The translations under genes were made by a program, and so were the position numbers. Source: Fischerella sp. CENA71 (lineage in GTDB: Bacteria; Cyanobacteriota; Cyanobacteriia; Cyanobacteriales; Nostocaceae). From it: DNA of 64,000 nt. Positions 34,185 through 42,525 of this stretch are shown piece after piece (positions within the stretch are counted from its first letter, which is position 1; each line of letters starts with the position of its first letter). The notes below the pieces were generated by a model. The model did no database searches. It saw only the letters and a list, made by a program, of their open reading frames with translations, and was not told the DNA's origin. Location of the stretch: NCBI GenBank assembly GCA_024239075.1, contig JANBVI010000064.1:310001-374000 (forward strand). Reading direction: 5' to 3'.

Positions 34185-35876
34185 TCAACTCGCCATCACC
34201 TGTGAGGGTGTATAACGCCACAACTGATGCAAACGATTGGCTGGCATTGTTAAGTATAAAATATCTCCAGCACTGAGACTAATTTCCAGTAAATCCCAGC
34301 TGTGAATTTCTTGGTTATTTGTCTCTACATACAACGGCACAAAGTCCGCGTCCATCGCTGCATCTTTCACCCGTTGACCACAAAAGGGATGAGAGGGTGT
34401 AATTAATGTTGCAAAAGCTACCCACAAGCTATCAGCGGTAATTCCATTACCAAGGATGCGTCCGCCTAAAGCAGCAGCAGCAAAAGCCGGGGCGGCGAGT
34501 TCGGCGGGACTAAGAACTGCTTCAAAGTCAAATACCTGTTGCGCCATCCGGGCAAAATCTGGATCGGCGTAATGGACAATCACTGGTACTTTGGCCGTGA
34601 TGGCTTTGGCTTTGAGAGCAATTTCCATATTTGTGGCGTCGTCGTTGGTGACAGCAATGAGTGCAGATGCATTTTCTAAATTGCTGACTTTGAGAATTTC
34701 GGCAAAGCTACCATCACCATGAATGACGGGAATACCCAATCCTCGCGCTGTGTTGACAAATCTGTTGTTGGTATCGCGCTCAATCACTATAACTTCGTGT
34801 CCACTGGTGTGGAGTTGCTGAACAATTTTAATCCCAATTCCTCCCAAACCACAGACAATATAATGATGGCGATGGGGAATGCGGGCTGCGTCTAAAAATT
34901 GTTTGAAGCGACTACCTAAAACAAAATCGTTCAGTAAGGCATAGAAAAGACCAATTACCGCAGCTCCTACCAGCATCATCAACACGGTAAATAATCTTAC
35001 ACTCGTGGGAGCATGTTCGACAACTTTATCATTACCACCCGCCCCCGTAATCATTCCGACAGCAAAATAAAGAGCATCAACAATAGAAACAGTTCTTTCG
35101 GTGGAAGTGTAGATGAGTGTAGCGATCGCAATAATCACCAGCAATACCAAAGACATCATTACCACCGCTTGAGCATGTTTCTGAAACTGTCGCAAACTGG
35201 TAAACACTTTCAGCAGTTTGGCAATCATTGATCTGCGAATGCTACGCACGCGGGGTTGAGTTCCCACAATTAAGCGATCGCCTACTTTTAATTTATGTCC
35301 CGTAACTACGGCAGATACTAAATCCACCTCGCCTTCTGCTGGCATATAGTAAATTAGCATCCGTGTCTGATCGTTCCACAATTCGCTGAGTTTGCGATCG
35401 CGCCACGGGTGATCTTCATCTATATATTCTTCGTGAATCGGCCAAGTTTGCTGAAATAGCTTGATCTGTCCAATTGCTTCACTTCCCAACGCCGCAAAAG
35501 TAAATACAGGTGCTGCTAATCCCGCAACACTCATAGTTAAATGTTCTGGAACCGCATGATCCAGCCGTTCCCCTAAACTGGTGTTAAAAAAGCGATTGAT
35601 AATCCGAATCCGCGGATTTAGTACCCGCGCTTGCATCATAATTCGTAAATTGAGTGCATCGTCACCTCCAGCGATCACCAGGGTGTGCGCCTGCTGAACC
35701 CCAGCTGCTTTGAGGGTGCTAGCTGCGTGCAGATCGCCGACAATGACATCTCCTGCTCTCTCGCCTGGAACTGGTTTATGATGAATGCCGATGACTAACG
35801 CCCCTTGTTGTCTCAGCAAACGAAAAACTTTATATCCAGTGCGTCCTAAACCACAGACAATTATTCGAGGTTTCAT
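34185..35876 (-). CDS. Double-RCK potassium-transport-like protein with atypical pore filter
   Basis: 563 residues from ATG 35876. Order: TrkA-N Rossmann (5-130, VCGLGRTG), TrkA-C like region (about 150-207), helix at 238-255, a re-entrant pore region, helix at 297-314, second TrkA-N Rossmann (338-460, VCGLGGIGIK) and a second TrkA-C-like tail (about 490-555). This is the two-TM channel architecture with RCK domains on both sides. The filter position reads VGMITGAGGND (273-283), not TVGYG, so K+ selectivity is doubtful. It probably gates ion flux in response to nucleotide binding. Single gene; promoter region not resolved. Confidence 0.88.
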   Translation of the reverse strand: MKPRIIVCGLGRTGYKVFRLLRQQGALVIGIHHKPVPGERAGDVIVGDLHAASTLKAAGVQQAHTLVIAGGDDALNLRIMMQARVLNPRIRIINRFFNTSLGERLDHAVPEHLTMSVAGLAAPVFTFAALGSEAIGQIKLFQQTWPIHEEYIDEDHPWRDRKLSELWNDQTRMLIYYMPAEGEVDLVSAVVTGHKLKVGDRLIVGTQPRVRSIRRSMIAKLLKVFTSLRQFQKHAQAVVMMSLVLLVIIAIATLIYTSTERTVSIVDALYFAVGMITGAGGNDKVVEHAPTSVRLFTVLMMLVGAAVIGLFYALLNDFVLGSRFKQFLDAARIPHRHHYIVCGLGGIGIKIVQQLHTSGHEVIVIERDTNNRFVNTARGLGIPVIHGDGSFAEILKVSNLENASALIAVTNDDATNMEIALKAKAITAKVPVIVHYADPDFARMAQQVFDFEAVLSPAELAAPAFAAAALGGRILGNGITADSLWVAFATLITPSHPFCGQRVKDAAMDADFVPLYVETNNQEIHSWDLLEISLSAGDILYLTMPANRLHQLWRYTPSQVMAS

Positions 35877-36105
35877 GAATTAGCAGCATGATGTGCAGAA
35901 AAGCTGCATATGTAAAACTAAATATTATTTAAATTTTTGCCTGATTCTCAAGAATCGAACTGTAGCTGACAACACGATCAGTCAAATTGGGCAAAACTGC
36001 ACTAAATAAGTAACAGACGTAGCACTGCTACGTCTCTACATCTGGATTCATACCGCCATTATGCAAGGCACTTTATTTTTCTTCTAAGATTACTTCTTCT
36101 ACAAT

Positions 36106-37145
36106 TTATTCTTCGGACTGACAACTGTTATCTTCAATGGGACCCAGCCAAACCGAGATATAGTTTGGAGTATGTGGGTGAATGTTGGGACCATTGGCTT
36201 CTTCTAAAACAAAAGTTTGACTTGGAATTATACCTTCAAGAATGCGCTTCAATACATTAGCTGCTATTTTCTCTTGACCATAATCATACCGAATTTCAAA
36301 GTTTGCTGGAAGACAAAGTCCTGCGTTTCTCAAGCTTGAGAGGCTTCCTGGACGCAGGTTCACTTTAGACTTCAAAGCACTACTCTCAAGTTCACTCTTA
36401 ATAGTAGAGGCTATATCTTTCAATCCTCCAGGTTCATTTAAAAAAAAATTTCTATTGTGTAGCCGTCAAGCAATGCAAGTTCAGCATTTTTGTAGGATGG
36501 CTTCAATACTTTTTCTGTAGGGGAAGAGACTTGGGAAAGAGGGGATGTAAATGTGGGGGAGGGAGTAGGTAACGGAGGTGGTGATTTTTGGTAAGAAGAC
36601 TGAGATTTGGAAGAACGATTGGGCAAAGGAGATGGTGATATATAGGAGGTGGGGCTAGGTAAAGGTGGAGGTGACAACGACTGTCGGAGATCAGGTTTTA
36701 ACTCGTACTCTATAGTCTTGCCATTATTAATAATTGGATTGATAGTGTATATGGCAGTTTTGAACCCTTTCTTCCGAAGAATAACTCGTTGTACGTTAAG
36801 TTTATTAGGAATCTGAATACTCGCATATCCATCAGTTCCAGTTTTACTAGTTAAAGACGATCCAATGGAAAGTGAAAACTCGACTTCTACATCAGCTACT
36901 GACTCTCTATTTTCTCCCGTCCATACATGAATTCCAAAATCCTTCTGATCTGGCGAGGGACTAATAGAGGGAGGAACTGGAGAGGGAGGAACTGGAGAGG
37001 GAGGAACTGGAGAGACAGTAGTCGGTTTAGGCTCAGGAGTTTTAGAGTTAGCAAATAATTCAGTTGTTTTGACACCACTAAAAGTAAGTAATATCAGTCC
37101 CAAAGCACCGAATAAAATTTTTTGCCATAAAGGCATATCAGGCAT
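36106..37145 (-). pseudogene. Pro-rich single-pass membrane protein split by a frameshift at a 9-nt T run
   Basis: Frame A runs from ATG 37145 to a stop at 36438 (235 codons): a membrane helix (about 9-27), Pro/Ser-rich linker with VPPSP repeats, a beta-rich domain (about 70-150; DFGIHVWTGENRESVADVEV, GTDGYASIQIPNK, a carboxypeptidase-regulatory-like look), another Pro-rich linker, then ELALLDGYTIEIFF. Frame B (to 36106) continues exactly after the T9 run at 36440-36448: a -1 shift there reads FLNEPGGLKDIASTIKSELE and on through FEIRYDYGQEKIAANVLKRI to NYISVWLG, one continuous C-terminal domain. So this is one gene with an indel, a sequencing error, or programmed slippage. Frame B alone would have to start at TTG 36423. 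Function unknown; the C-domain resembles tails of cyanobacterial regulatory/peptidase-like proteins. Confidence 0.75.
36971..37015. repeat. Three 15-bp tandem repeats coding for VPPSP
   Basis: GAGGAACTGGAGAGG is repeated at 36971, 36986 and 37001 (last copy one base different). On the minus strand it encodes the VPPSP linker repeats of the split membrane protein. Confidence 0.85.
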
Positions 37146-37359
37146 AAAAAATCTTGTGGAATATACCTATAGTATCAGCTTAATATTTGGCTTTCATCAA
37201 GCTATTTAATGTATACTAAATTCAATAGTATAAAGTTAAATTCCTGACTAAGCACTTATCCTAACATAATTCACACATACCATTCCCAAGAACAAGTGAG
37301 AATGTAAAAGGCAGATAGCAGAATGCAGAAAGCAGAAGAGAAAACCCCTTCGTGAGTCC

Positions 37360-37941
37360 CTAAATCTCCTGAATACAAGGCGCTGTTGCCAAAATTTGCG
37401 CCTCTGTTTGCATCAGTTCAATATCTGATTGTAACCACTGACGAGGGGCTTGACAGTGATGCGCCACTAATAGTCCCCATAATCCTTTAGAAGTCAAGAT
37501 AGGTACAACTAAGTTTGCACGAACCTGCAATTGGCGCAGAAAATCTCGGTGACAAGTAGCAATTGCTTCTGATTCAATGTCAGGAATTGCTCTGACTCTT
37601 CCTGCCAAATACAGTGCAGCATACTCATCATTAAAGCAATCATCAGGTCCTGTTGAACCTAAGATAGAAAATTCATCAGAACTCAAAGCTTCAAAAGTCA
37701 CTTGTCCGTGCCACTGATAGTAAAAGTAATACAAAACCACGCGATCGACTTGAAGCGTTTCTCTGAGACGGTTTGCTGTTTCTATGATTAGCGCGTCTCG
37801 CTTCATTGTTCCGATCAGGCGTTCAAGTACTTTTTGCAAACCGCGATTACGATCCACTGTGACACTATGGTTGAATTCTGGATTGGAATGACTTTGCACT
37901 AGTCTGCAATAACAAGTGATTGACAATTTTTTCCATGCCAC
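37360..37941 (-). CDS. Stand-alone GAF protein with DXCF-type cyanobacteriochrome cysteines
   Basis: 193 residues; the only usual start that covers the domain is GTG at 37941. One phytochrome-like GAF domain (about 35-190): RLRETLQVDRVVLYYF, then D100-D-C102-F, AGRVRAIPDI, C130-H131 in ATCHRDFLRQLQVRANLVVPI, and GLWGLLVAHHC. C130-His is the canonical bilin-binding pair, and D-x-C-F supplies the second cysteine of DXCF cyanobacteriochromes; the 28-residue spacing equals that of the well-studied TePixJ cysteines (494/522). A phycobilin-binding blue/green-type photosensor is likely. No output domain is attached and no partner kinase is adjacent. Confidence 0.82.
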   Translation of the reverse strand: MAWKKLSITCYCRLVQSHSNPEFNHSVTVDRNRGLQKVLERLIGTMKRDALIIETANRLRETLQVDRVVLYYFYYQWHGQVTFEALSSDEFSILGSTGPDDCFNDEYAALYLAGRVRAIPDIESEAIATCHRDFLRQLQVRANLVVPILTSKGLWGLLVAHHCQAPRQWLQSDIELMQTEAQILATAPCIQEI

Positions 37942-38074
37942 ACACGGCTGGTGATTCTCTTAACTTAGCGTTAGAAATTCCTGACTCAACGAGATGACAT
38001 AAATTCTTAAGAATCTATAAGACAGATTTAAAACTGACACCTTAAATATCCAATTGCCAATTACCGATTCTGAT

Positions 38075-38136
38075 TTCTCCGTTAGTATCGGATTCTACCT
38101 GGGTAACATAACACTAACGAAAATGAGAACGGAGAA
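38075..38136. promoter_or_regulatory. Nested inverted repeats upstream of the DegT aminotransferase gene
   Basis: TTCTCCGTT (38075-38083) pairs with AACGGAGAA (38128-38136), and the overlapping CGTTAGT (38080-38086) pairs with ACTAACG (38113-38119), allowing two exclusive folds. The element ends 54 bp before the ATG at 38191; it may be an operator or leader structure. Confidence 0.45.
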
Positions 38137-38190
38137 TGAGAAATAAAAATTCCTCTGTTCAAGAGTAACGATTTTTGAGTGTAAGTGAAA

Positions 38191-39360
38191 ATGAATATAC
38201 CAACAACAATCCCTTTTGTAGACTTGAATTTACAACACCTACCAATTAAAAATCAATTGCAACAAGCAATTCAAAAAGTATTAGAACAAGGAGATTTTGT
38301 TTTAGGAAAAACGCTTTCTGATTTTGAAGCAGCTTTTGCTGTTGCTTCTGGTACAAAATATGGAATTGGTGTTGCATGTGGAACTGATGCGATCGCTCTC
38401 GGTTTACAAGCTTGTAATATCGGTGCTGGCGATGAGGTAATTTTACCAGCGAATACTTTTGTCGCCACACTAATTGGTGTGTTACGTACAGGAGCAAAAC
38501 CTATTTTAGTAGATTGCGATCGCCATACAGGTTTAATTGATTTAGAAGCAGCAGCAAAAGCAATTACATCAAAAACAAAAGCAATTATTCCCGTACATCT
38601 TTATGGTCAAATGGTATCACCAAAAAAGCTATTAGACTTAGCTGATACCTACAAAATCCTAATCTTTGAAGATGCTGCTCAAGCACATTTGGCTGAACGA
38701 GAAGGATATCGCGCCGGTTCAGTAGGTATAGCAGCTGCTTTTAGTTTTTATCCCAGCAAAAATTTAGGAGCATTTGGAGATGGGGGAATACTCTTAACGC
38801 GAGATCAACAAGTAGCTGAAAAAATGGTACGGTTGCGAAATTATGGTGCATCCCGCAAGTATTTTCACACAGAAATCGGAACCAATAGCCGCTTAGATAC
38901 CATCCAAGCTGCTGTACTGCACCAAAAATTACCATATCTCCAAAATTGGAATCGCGATCGCCTTAACATTGCCAAAAATTATGATGCAGAACTAGCACCT
39001 CTCACCACAAAAGGTATTATCCCCATCCAAAATCAGAGTGGTGAAGGTCATGTATATCACCTATATGTAATTAGAGTTTGTGAATCTTGCGCTGTAGAGC
39101 GTTGTGTCATTCAAGAACAACTCACAAGTCTAGGAATTCAAACAGGAATTCATTACCCAATTCCTTGTCATCTGCAACCAGGATTCGCAAATTTGGGCTA
39201 TCAAATAGGTGATTTTCCGCAGGCGGAAATGTTAGCAAATCAAATTTTATCATTACCCATGTATCCAGGTTTAAGCAACAACCAAGTTCAGAAAATTACA
39301 GATGCGATCGCCCAGATTTTAACAGTTAATTCTTTCGATAAAAATTTGCTATTTACTTAA
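38191..39360 (+). CDS. DegT/DnrJ/EryC1/StrS-family PLP aminotransferase
   Basis: 389 residues from ATG 38191 (GTG two codons earlier is less likely). Fold-type I aminotransferase that acts on nucleotide-linked keto-sugars: IPFVDLNLQ at the N-terminus, GVACGTDAIALGLQA, DEVILPANTFVATL, VHLYGQMV, FEDAAQAHLAE with the PLP-contacting Asp, FSFYPSKNLGAFGDGG with Schiff-base K190, and IHYPIPCHLQPGF. It makes amino sugars for surface polysaccharides, O-antigens or natural products. No other sugar-nucleotide gene is adjacent; the next gene, 53 bp downstream, is a cyanoexosortase, which fits an envelope context. Confidence 0.92.
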   Translation: MNIPTTIPFVDLNLQHLPIKNQLQQAIQKVLEQGDFVLGKTLSDFEAAFAVASGTKYGIGVACGTDAIALGLQACNIGAGDEVILPANTFVATLIGVLRTGAKPILVDCDRHTGLIDLEAAAKAITSKTKAIIPVHLYGQMVSPKKLLDLADTYKILIFEDAAQAHLAEREGYRAGSVGIAAAFSFYPSKNLGAFGDGGILLTRDQQVAEKMVRLRNYGASRKYFHTEIGTNSRLDTIQAAVLHQKLPYLQNWNRDRLNIAKNYDAELAPLTTKGIIPIQNQSGEGHVYHLYVIRVCESCAVERCVIQEQLTSLGIQTGIHYPIPCHLQPGFANLGYQIGDFPQAEMLANQILSLPMYPGLSNNQVQKITDAIAQILTVNSFDKNLLFT

Positions 39361-39385
39361 AAGCTAGATGATGAAAATGGAAATA

Positions 39386-39416
39386 ATAACTAATGACTAA
39401 TGACAATTGACCAATG
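39386..39416. repeat. STRR (AATGAC-type units) supplying the exosortase start codon
   Basis: ACTAATGACTAATGACAATT and GACCAATGACCA units run from about 39386 into the ATG at 39414, so the first codons (ATG ACC) are part of the tandem repeat. Confidence 0.7.
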
Positions 39417-40298
39417 ACCAAACAAAAGATAATTTCACCGAATTCTCTTAATTTAGCCATTATAGCTATTTTAGGACTGCTTTATGCACCTCTATTACTA
39501 CATTGGCTTGATGGTTGGCTGCATAAAAATATCAGTACAGAACATGAATATTTTAGTCACGGGATGATTGGTTTACCTTTTGCCTTATATATAGCTTGGC
39601 TCAAGCGGAAACTATGGCAAAGACTACCAAATTATCAGCATCCTTTGGGTGCTGTATTATTATTAATAGGAGGAATTTGTTATCTTACTGGTATTAGCGA
39701 ATGGGTTAATCTTTCCTTCCCAGCTATACTTGCAGGATTGTGCTTATGGTTGAAAGGTATTTCTGGCTTTAAGTTACAAAAGTTTCCTTTGCTATTAGTT
39801 TTTCTGGCAACACCAACACCATTACCCTATTTAATTGCTCCCTATACCTTCCCTTTACAAAGTTTTATTGCTGGGACTGCGGGTTTTCTTCTCAATCAAT
39901 TTGGAATAACAGTAACTGTTGATGAGATAAATATATATGTGGGAGGAAGAATTGTAGAAGTAGCCCCATACTGTGCGGGATTAAAAATGTTATTTACTAC
40001 TCTCTATGTTAGCTTGATGTTACTTTATTGGACTGGTAATTTATCATCTCGCCGTCAAACAGTTTCGTTTTTATTGATAGCAATGTTGATTAGTATTAGC
40101 GGCAATATTATTCGCAATACTTTACTCACCTATTTTCATGGTACAGGTAACGAAGCTGCTTTCCATTGGTTACATGATAGTTGGGGTGGCGATATGTTTT
40201 CTGCTGTGATGCTTTTGCTATTGATACCGATACTGAATAATCTTGATAATTTATTCTCTGAATCTGTTGTTATTCAAAAAGAACAAATAAAGACTTAA
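39414..40298 (+). CDS. Cyanoexosortase B (exosortase/archaeosortase superfamily)
   Basis: 294 residues with about eight membrane helices. The exosortase catalytic set is present: C187 in VEVAPYCAGLKM, R234 in GNIIRNTLL and H254 in HWLHDSWGGD. The N-terminal EYFSHGMIGLPFALYIAW and LATPTPLPYLIAPYTFPLQ are typical of the cyanobacterial B-type. The enzyme is thought to be a transpeptidase that processes PEP-CTERM-like tails during export of surface proteins. The partner gene that usually follows in cyanobacteria is not here: crcB follows on the opposite strand, only 5 bp away. No PEP-CTERM substrate was seen in the window. Confidence 0.88.
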   Translation: MTKQKIISPNSLNLAIIAILGLLYAPLLLHWLDGWLHKNISTEHEYFSHGMIGLPFALYIAWLKRKLWQRLPNYQHPLGAVLLLIGGICYLTGISEWVNLSFPAILAGLCLWLKGISGFKLQKFPLLLVFLATPTPLPYLIAPYTFPLQSFIAGTAGFLLNQFGITVTVDEINIYVGGRIVEVAPYCAGLKMLFTTLYVSLMLLYWTGNLSSRRQTVSFLLIAMLISISGNIIRNTLLTYFHGTGNEAAFHWLHDSWGGDMFSAVMLLLLIPILNNLDNLFSESVVIQKEQIKT

Positions 40299-40303
40299 AT
40301 ACT

Positions 40304-40720
40304 CTATCTCCAAAATCTAGCTAAAATCACTCCTAATTGGATGCTGATAATTCCTAATATTGCACTACCAGCCCAATAAAAAACCGTTTTTGCTAAATTA
40401 CCACTATTTAATAGATTAATAGTATCTAGCCCATAGGTTGAGAAGGTTGTGTAGGCTCCTAAAAATCCTGTTGCTACCAATAAACGTACTTCTGGAGAGA
40501 TAATATCTCCTTTATACAAAGCTAGGGTAGCGAAGAATCCCATAAAAAAGCAGCCACTAAGATTAATCACAAATGTGCCATAGGGGAAACTTATACCAAA
40601 ACGTTGGGTAAACCACACTGTTAAATAGTAGCGGCTCAAAGCGCCTCCTATGGCTCCTAAACTAATAGCGATCGCATTTCTCACAGTTGGTTGTTGAAAA
40701 ACTTGTAGTAGTAACATCAT
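40304..40720 (-). CDS. crcB: Fluoride ion channel CrcB/Fluc
   Basis: About 138 residues from ATG 40720, with four helices. Signatures: [12 protein letters not shown] (N-terminal), [16 protein letters not shown] (Asn and Na-site region) and [16 protein letters not shown] with the Phe/Thr-Ser fluoride-lining residues. It exports fluoride as a dual-topology dimer. The frame extends upstream to a GTG at 40774, which would add 18 hydrophobic residues not usual in the family, so I prefer the ATG. I looked for a fluoride riboswitch in the 72 bp to msrA and saw none. It ends 5 bp from the exosortase stop. Confidence 0.93.
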   Translation of the reverse strand: MMLLLQVFQQPTVRNAIAISLGAIGGALSRYYLTVWFTQRFGISFPYGTFVINLSGCFFMGFFATLALYKGDIISPEVRLLVATGFLGAYTTFSTYGLDTINLLNSGNLAKTVFYWAGSAILGIISIQLGVILARFWR

Positions 40721-40792
40721 GCAGGCGATCGCTATAATCTTTAAAATATTAAGTAAAGTAAAAATAAGTCTCACATATTAGAGTAAAAGTCA

Positions 40793-41449
40793 ATGGTGCT
40801 ATTTGGATTTGGTAAAAAATTAACATTGCCTAGTCCCCAGGAAGCTTTGCCAGGACGGGCAGAATCGATGCCAGTAAATAACCGTCACTATATACTAGGT
40901 AATCCTATCCAGCCTCCATTTCCAGAAGGTATGGAAATGGCAATTTTTGGGATGGGATGTTTTTGGGGTGCAGAACGTAAGTTCTGGCAACACAGTGGTG
41001 TTTATACTACCGCAGTTGGTTACGCTGCTGGTATCACTCCTAATCCCACCTATAAAGAAGTTTGTAGCGGCATGACTGGTCACAACGAAGTAGTATTGGT
41101 TGTTTATGATCCCAAAGTGATTAGTTACACCGATTTACTCAAAACTTTTTGGGAAAACCATGATCCCACCCAAGGAATGCGCCAAGGTAACGATGTTGGT
41201 ACACAGTATCGCTCTGGAATTTATGTATACTCTGAGGAGCAAAAAAAGCTAGCTGAAGCTTCACGAGATCAATATCAAAAAGCCCTCAATAGCGCAGGTT
41301 ATGGCAACATCACTACAGAAATCCTCAACGCGCCAGAATTTTACTACGCGGAAGACTACCATCAGCAATACTTGGGTAAAAACCCTGGTGGCTATTGCGG
41401 TTTAGGAGGAACAAATGTAGCTTGTCCTGTAGGATTAGTTGAATCTTAA
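40793..41449 (+). CDS. msrA: Peptide-methionine (S)-S-oxide reductase
   Basis: 218 residues from ATG 40793. The catalytic motif [13 protein letters not shown] has nucleophile C56, followed by [38 protein letters not shown] and [17 protein letters not shown] with resolving-type C-terminal cysteines. It repairs methionine-S-sulfoxide with thioredoxin. The N-terminal 46 residues ([13 protein letters not shown], then [15 protein letters not shown]) are the usual extension of the plant/cyanobacterial type. Divergent from crcB. Confidence 0.96.
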   Translation: MVLFGFGKKLTLPSPQEALPGRAESMPVNNRHYILGNPIQPPFPEGMEMAIFGMGCFWGAERKFWQHSGVYTTAVGYAAGITPNPTYKEVCSGMTGHNEVVLVVYDPKVISYTDLLKTFWENHDPTQGMRQGNDVGTQYRSGIYVYSEEQKKLAEASRDQYQKALNSAGYGNITTEILNAPEFYYAEDYHQQYLGKNPGGYCGLGGTNVACPVGLVES

Positions 41450-41609
41450 ATTTAGATTGATTTAGTTGTCAGGATTTTGACCGATAATCCAACGGCGAGC
41501 AAGCTCCTGTATGCGCGACATGGGGAGTGTCAATGTAGCAATCTTAAACGAACCTGAGTTCGATAAATATTATTAGAATGATGTTTATCGAATTCATTTG
41601 AAATGGTGT

Positions 41610-42515
41610 TTACTCATATCCCAATTCTTGAGCCATCTTGATGACTTCAGGGGTAAAACCTTGATTATCTGGACGCCAAGGTAAAGCTCCCTCAAGATGG
41701 CTGGGTTTGATGGTAGAAGCGCGATAACCAGGTGATTTGAGAAAGTTGGGGTCATTGCCTAATTGAGCGCCGTAGGGACCCAAGCAAGCATAAGGAGAGT
41801 TTTCGGGCTGCAACATGACCTCATAAATTGAATCATCCCAAGAAAGATTTAACCATTTGCATAATTGTTCAAAATGTGAGCGAGGATCACTTAACAAATC
41901 TTCTCCTCGCAAACGCATTTGTTGCTCAACAGGAATAGTACTTAAAAACTCTAGAATATTGCACTGCATTTTGTACCACGAAACTTGAGGATCAACAGTC
42001 GGTGGATCTGTAGAGTAGTCTATAGAATTAGCAAGTATAGCCATTAACCCATCAGCAATATTCATGATGGATTTTCCTTGAGTTCTCGGATGGCGCACAA
42101 GATGCAAATAATAAGCATTGGGAAAATAGTGGCGCATCCGGTTGAGAATATCTAGGTGAGTTGAATATGCTGGACTTTTATCTACAATGCGTAGTGGTGC
42201 TACTTTACGACTCAGTTCTAGATATACTTCTCCTGTAGGCTGATGCAGCCTAGTTAATACCCAACGCCGTGCCATTTCTACTGATAGAATAGTTTGCTCG
42301 CCTGCATAGAGCTGCGCTACAGTACGCAACAAACCATGCATCTGAAACTGACGTACCCCCTTCAATCTATCTAACAGTTGTTCCAGAGTTTCAGTAATGA
42401 ATAAATTTAGTTCTGGCATCCCATAAGCTTCGGGATGCTGACCTAGCATAGCGCAAATCAAAGATGTAAAAGAACGTGGGGAACCCAGAATAAATAGAGG
42501 TGGAGGTACAGTCAT
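41610..42515 (-). CDS. Sulfotransferase family protein
   Basis: 301 residues from ATG 42515; a TTG one codon earlier is less likely. PAPS-binding pattern: 5'-phosphosulfate loop LFILGSPRSFTSLICAMLG (8-26), DKSPAY in the middle and the 3'-phosphate block YLHLVRHPRTQGKSIMN. The C-terminal part has LSWDDSIYEVML typical of sulfotransferase_3-like proteins. It would sulfate a carbohydrate, lipid or small molecule. It overlaps the neighbourhood of the BNR-repeat gene, whose stop is only 10 bp upstream, so both are probably one transcript. Confidence 0.82.
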   Translation of the reverse strand: MTVPPPLFILGSPRSFTSLICAMLGQHPEAYGMPELNLFITETLEQLLDRLKGVRQFQMHGLLRTVAQLYAGEQTILSVEMARRWVLTRLHQPTGEVYLELSRKVAPLRIVDKSPAYSTHLDILNRMRHYFPNAYYLHLVRHPRTQGKSIMNIADGLMAILANSIDYSTDPPTVDPQVSWYKMQCNILEFLSTIPVEQQMRLRGEDLLSDPRSHFEQLCKWLNLSWDDSIYEVMLQPENSPYACLGPYGAQLGNDPNFLKSPGYRASTIKPSHLEGALPWRPDNQGFTPEVIKMAQELGYE

Positions 42516-42525
42516 CAAGGCAAAT

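Noticed and set aside
36106-36423. Independent 105-codon gene starting at TTG 36423
   Set aside because: The frame is continued smoothly by the upstream gene after a -1 shift in the T9 run, so a single split gene is the simpler reading.
40721-40792. Possible fluoride riboswitch before crcB
   Set aside because: The spacer is only 72 bp and shows none of the conserved pseudoknot words; no convincing aptamer.
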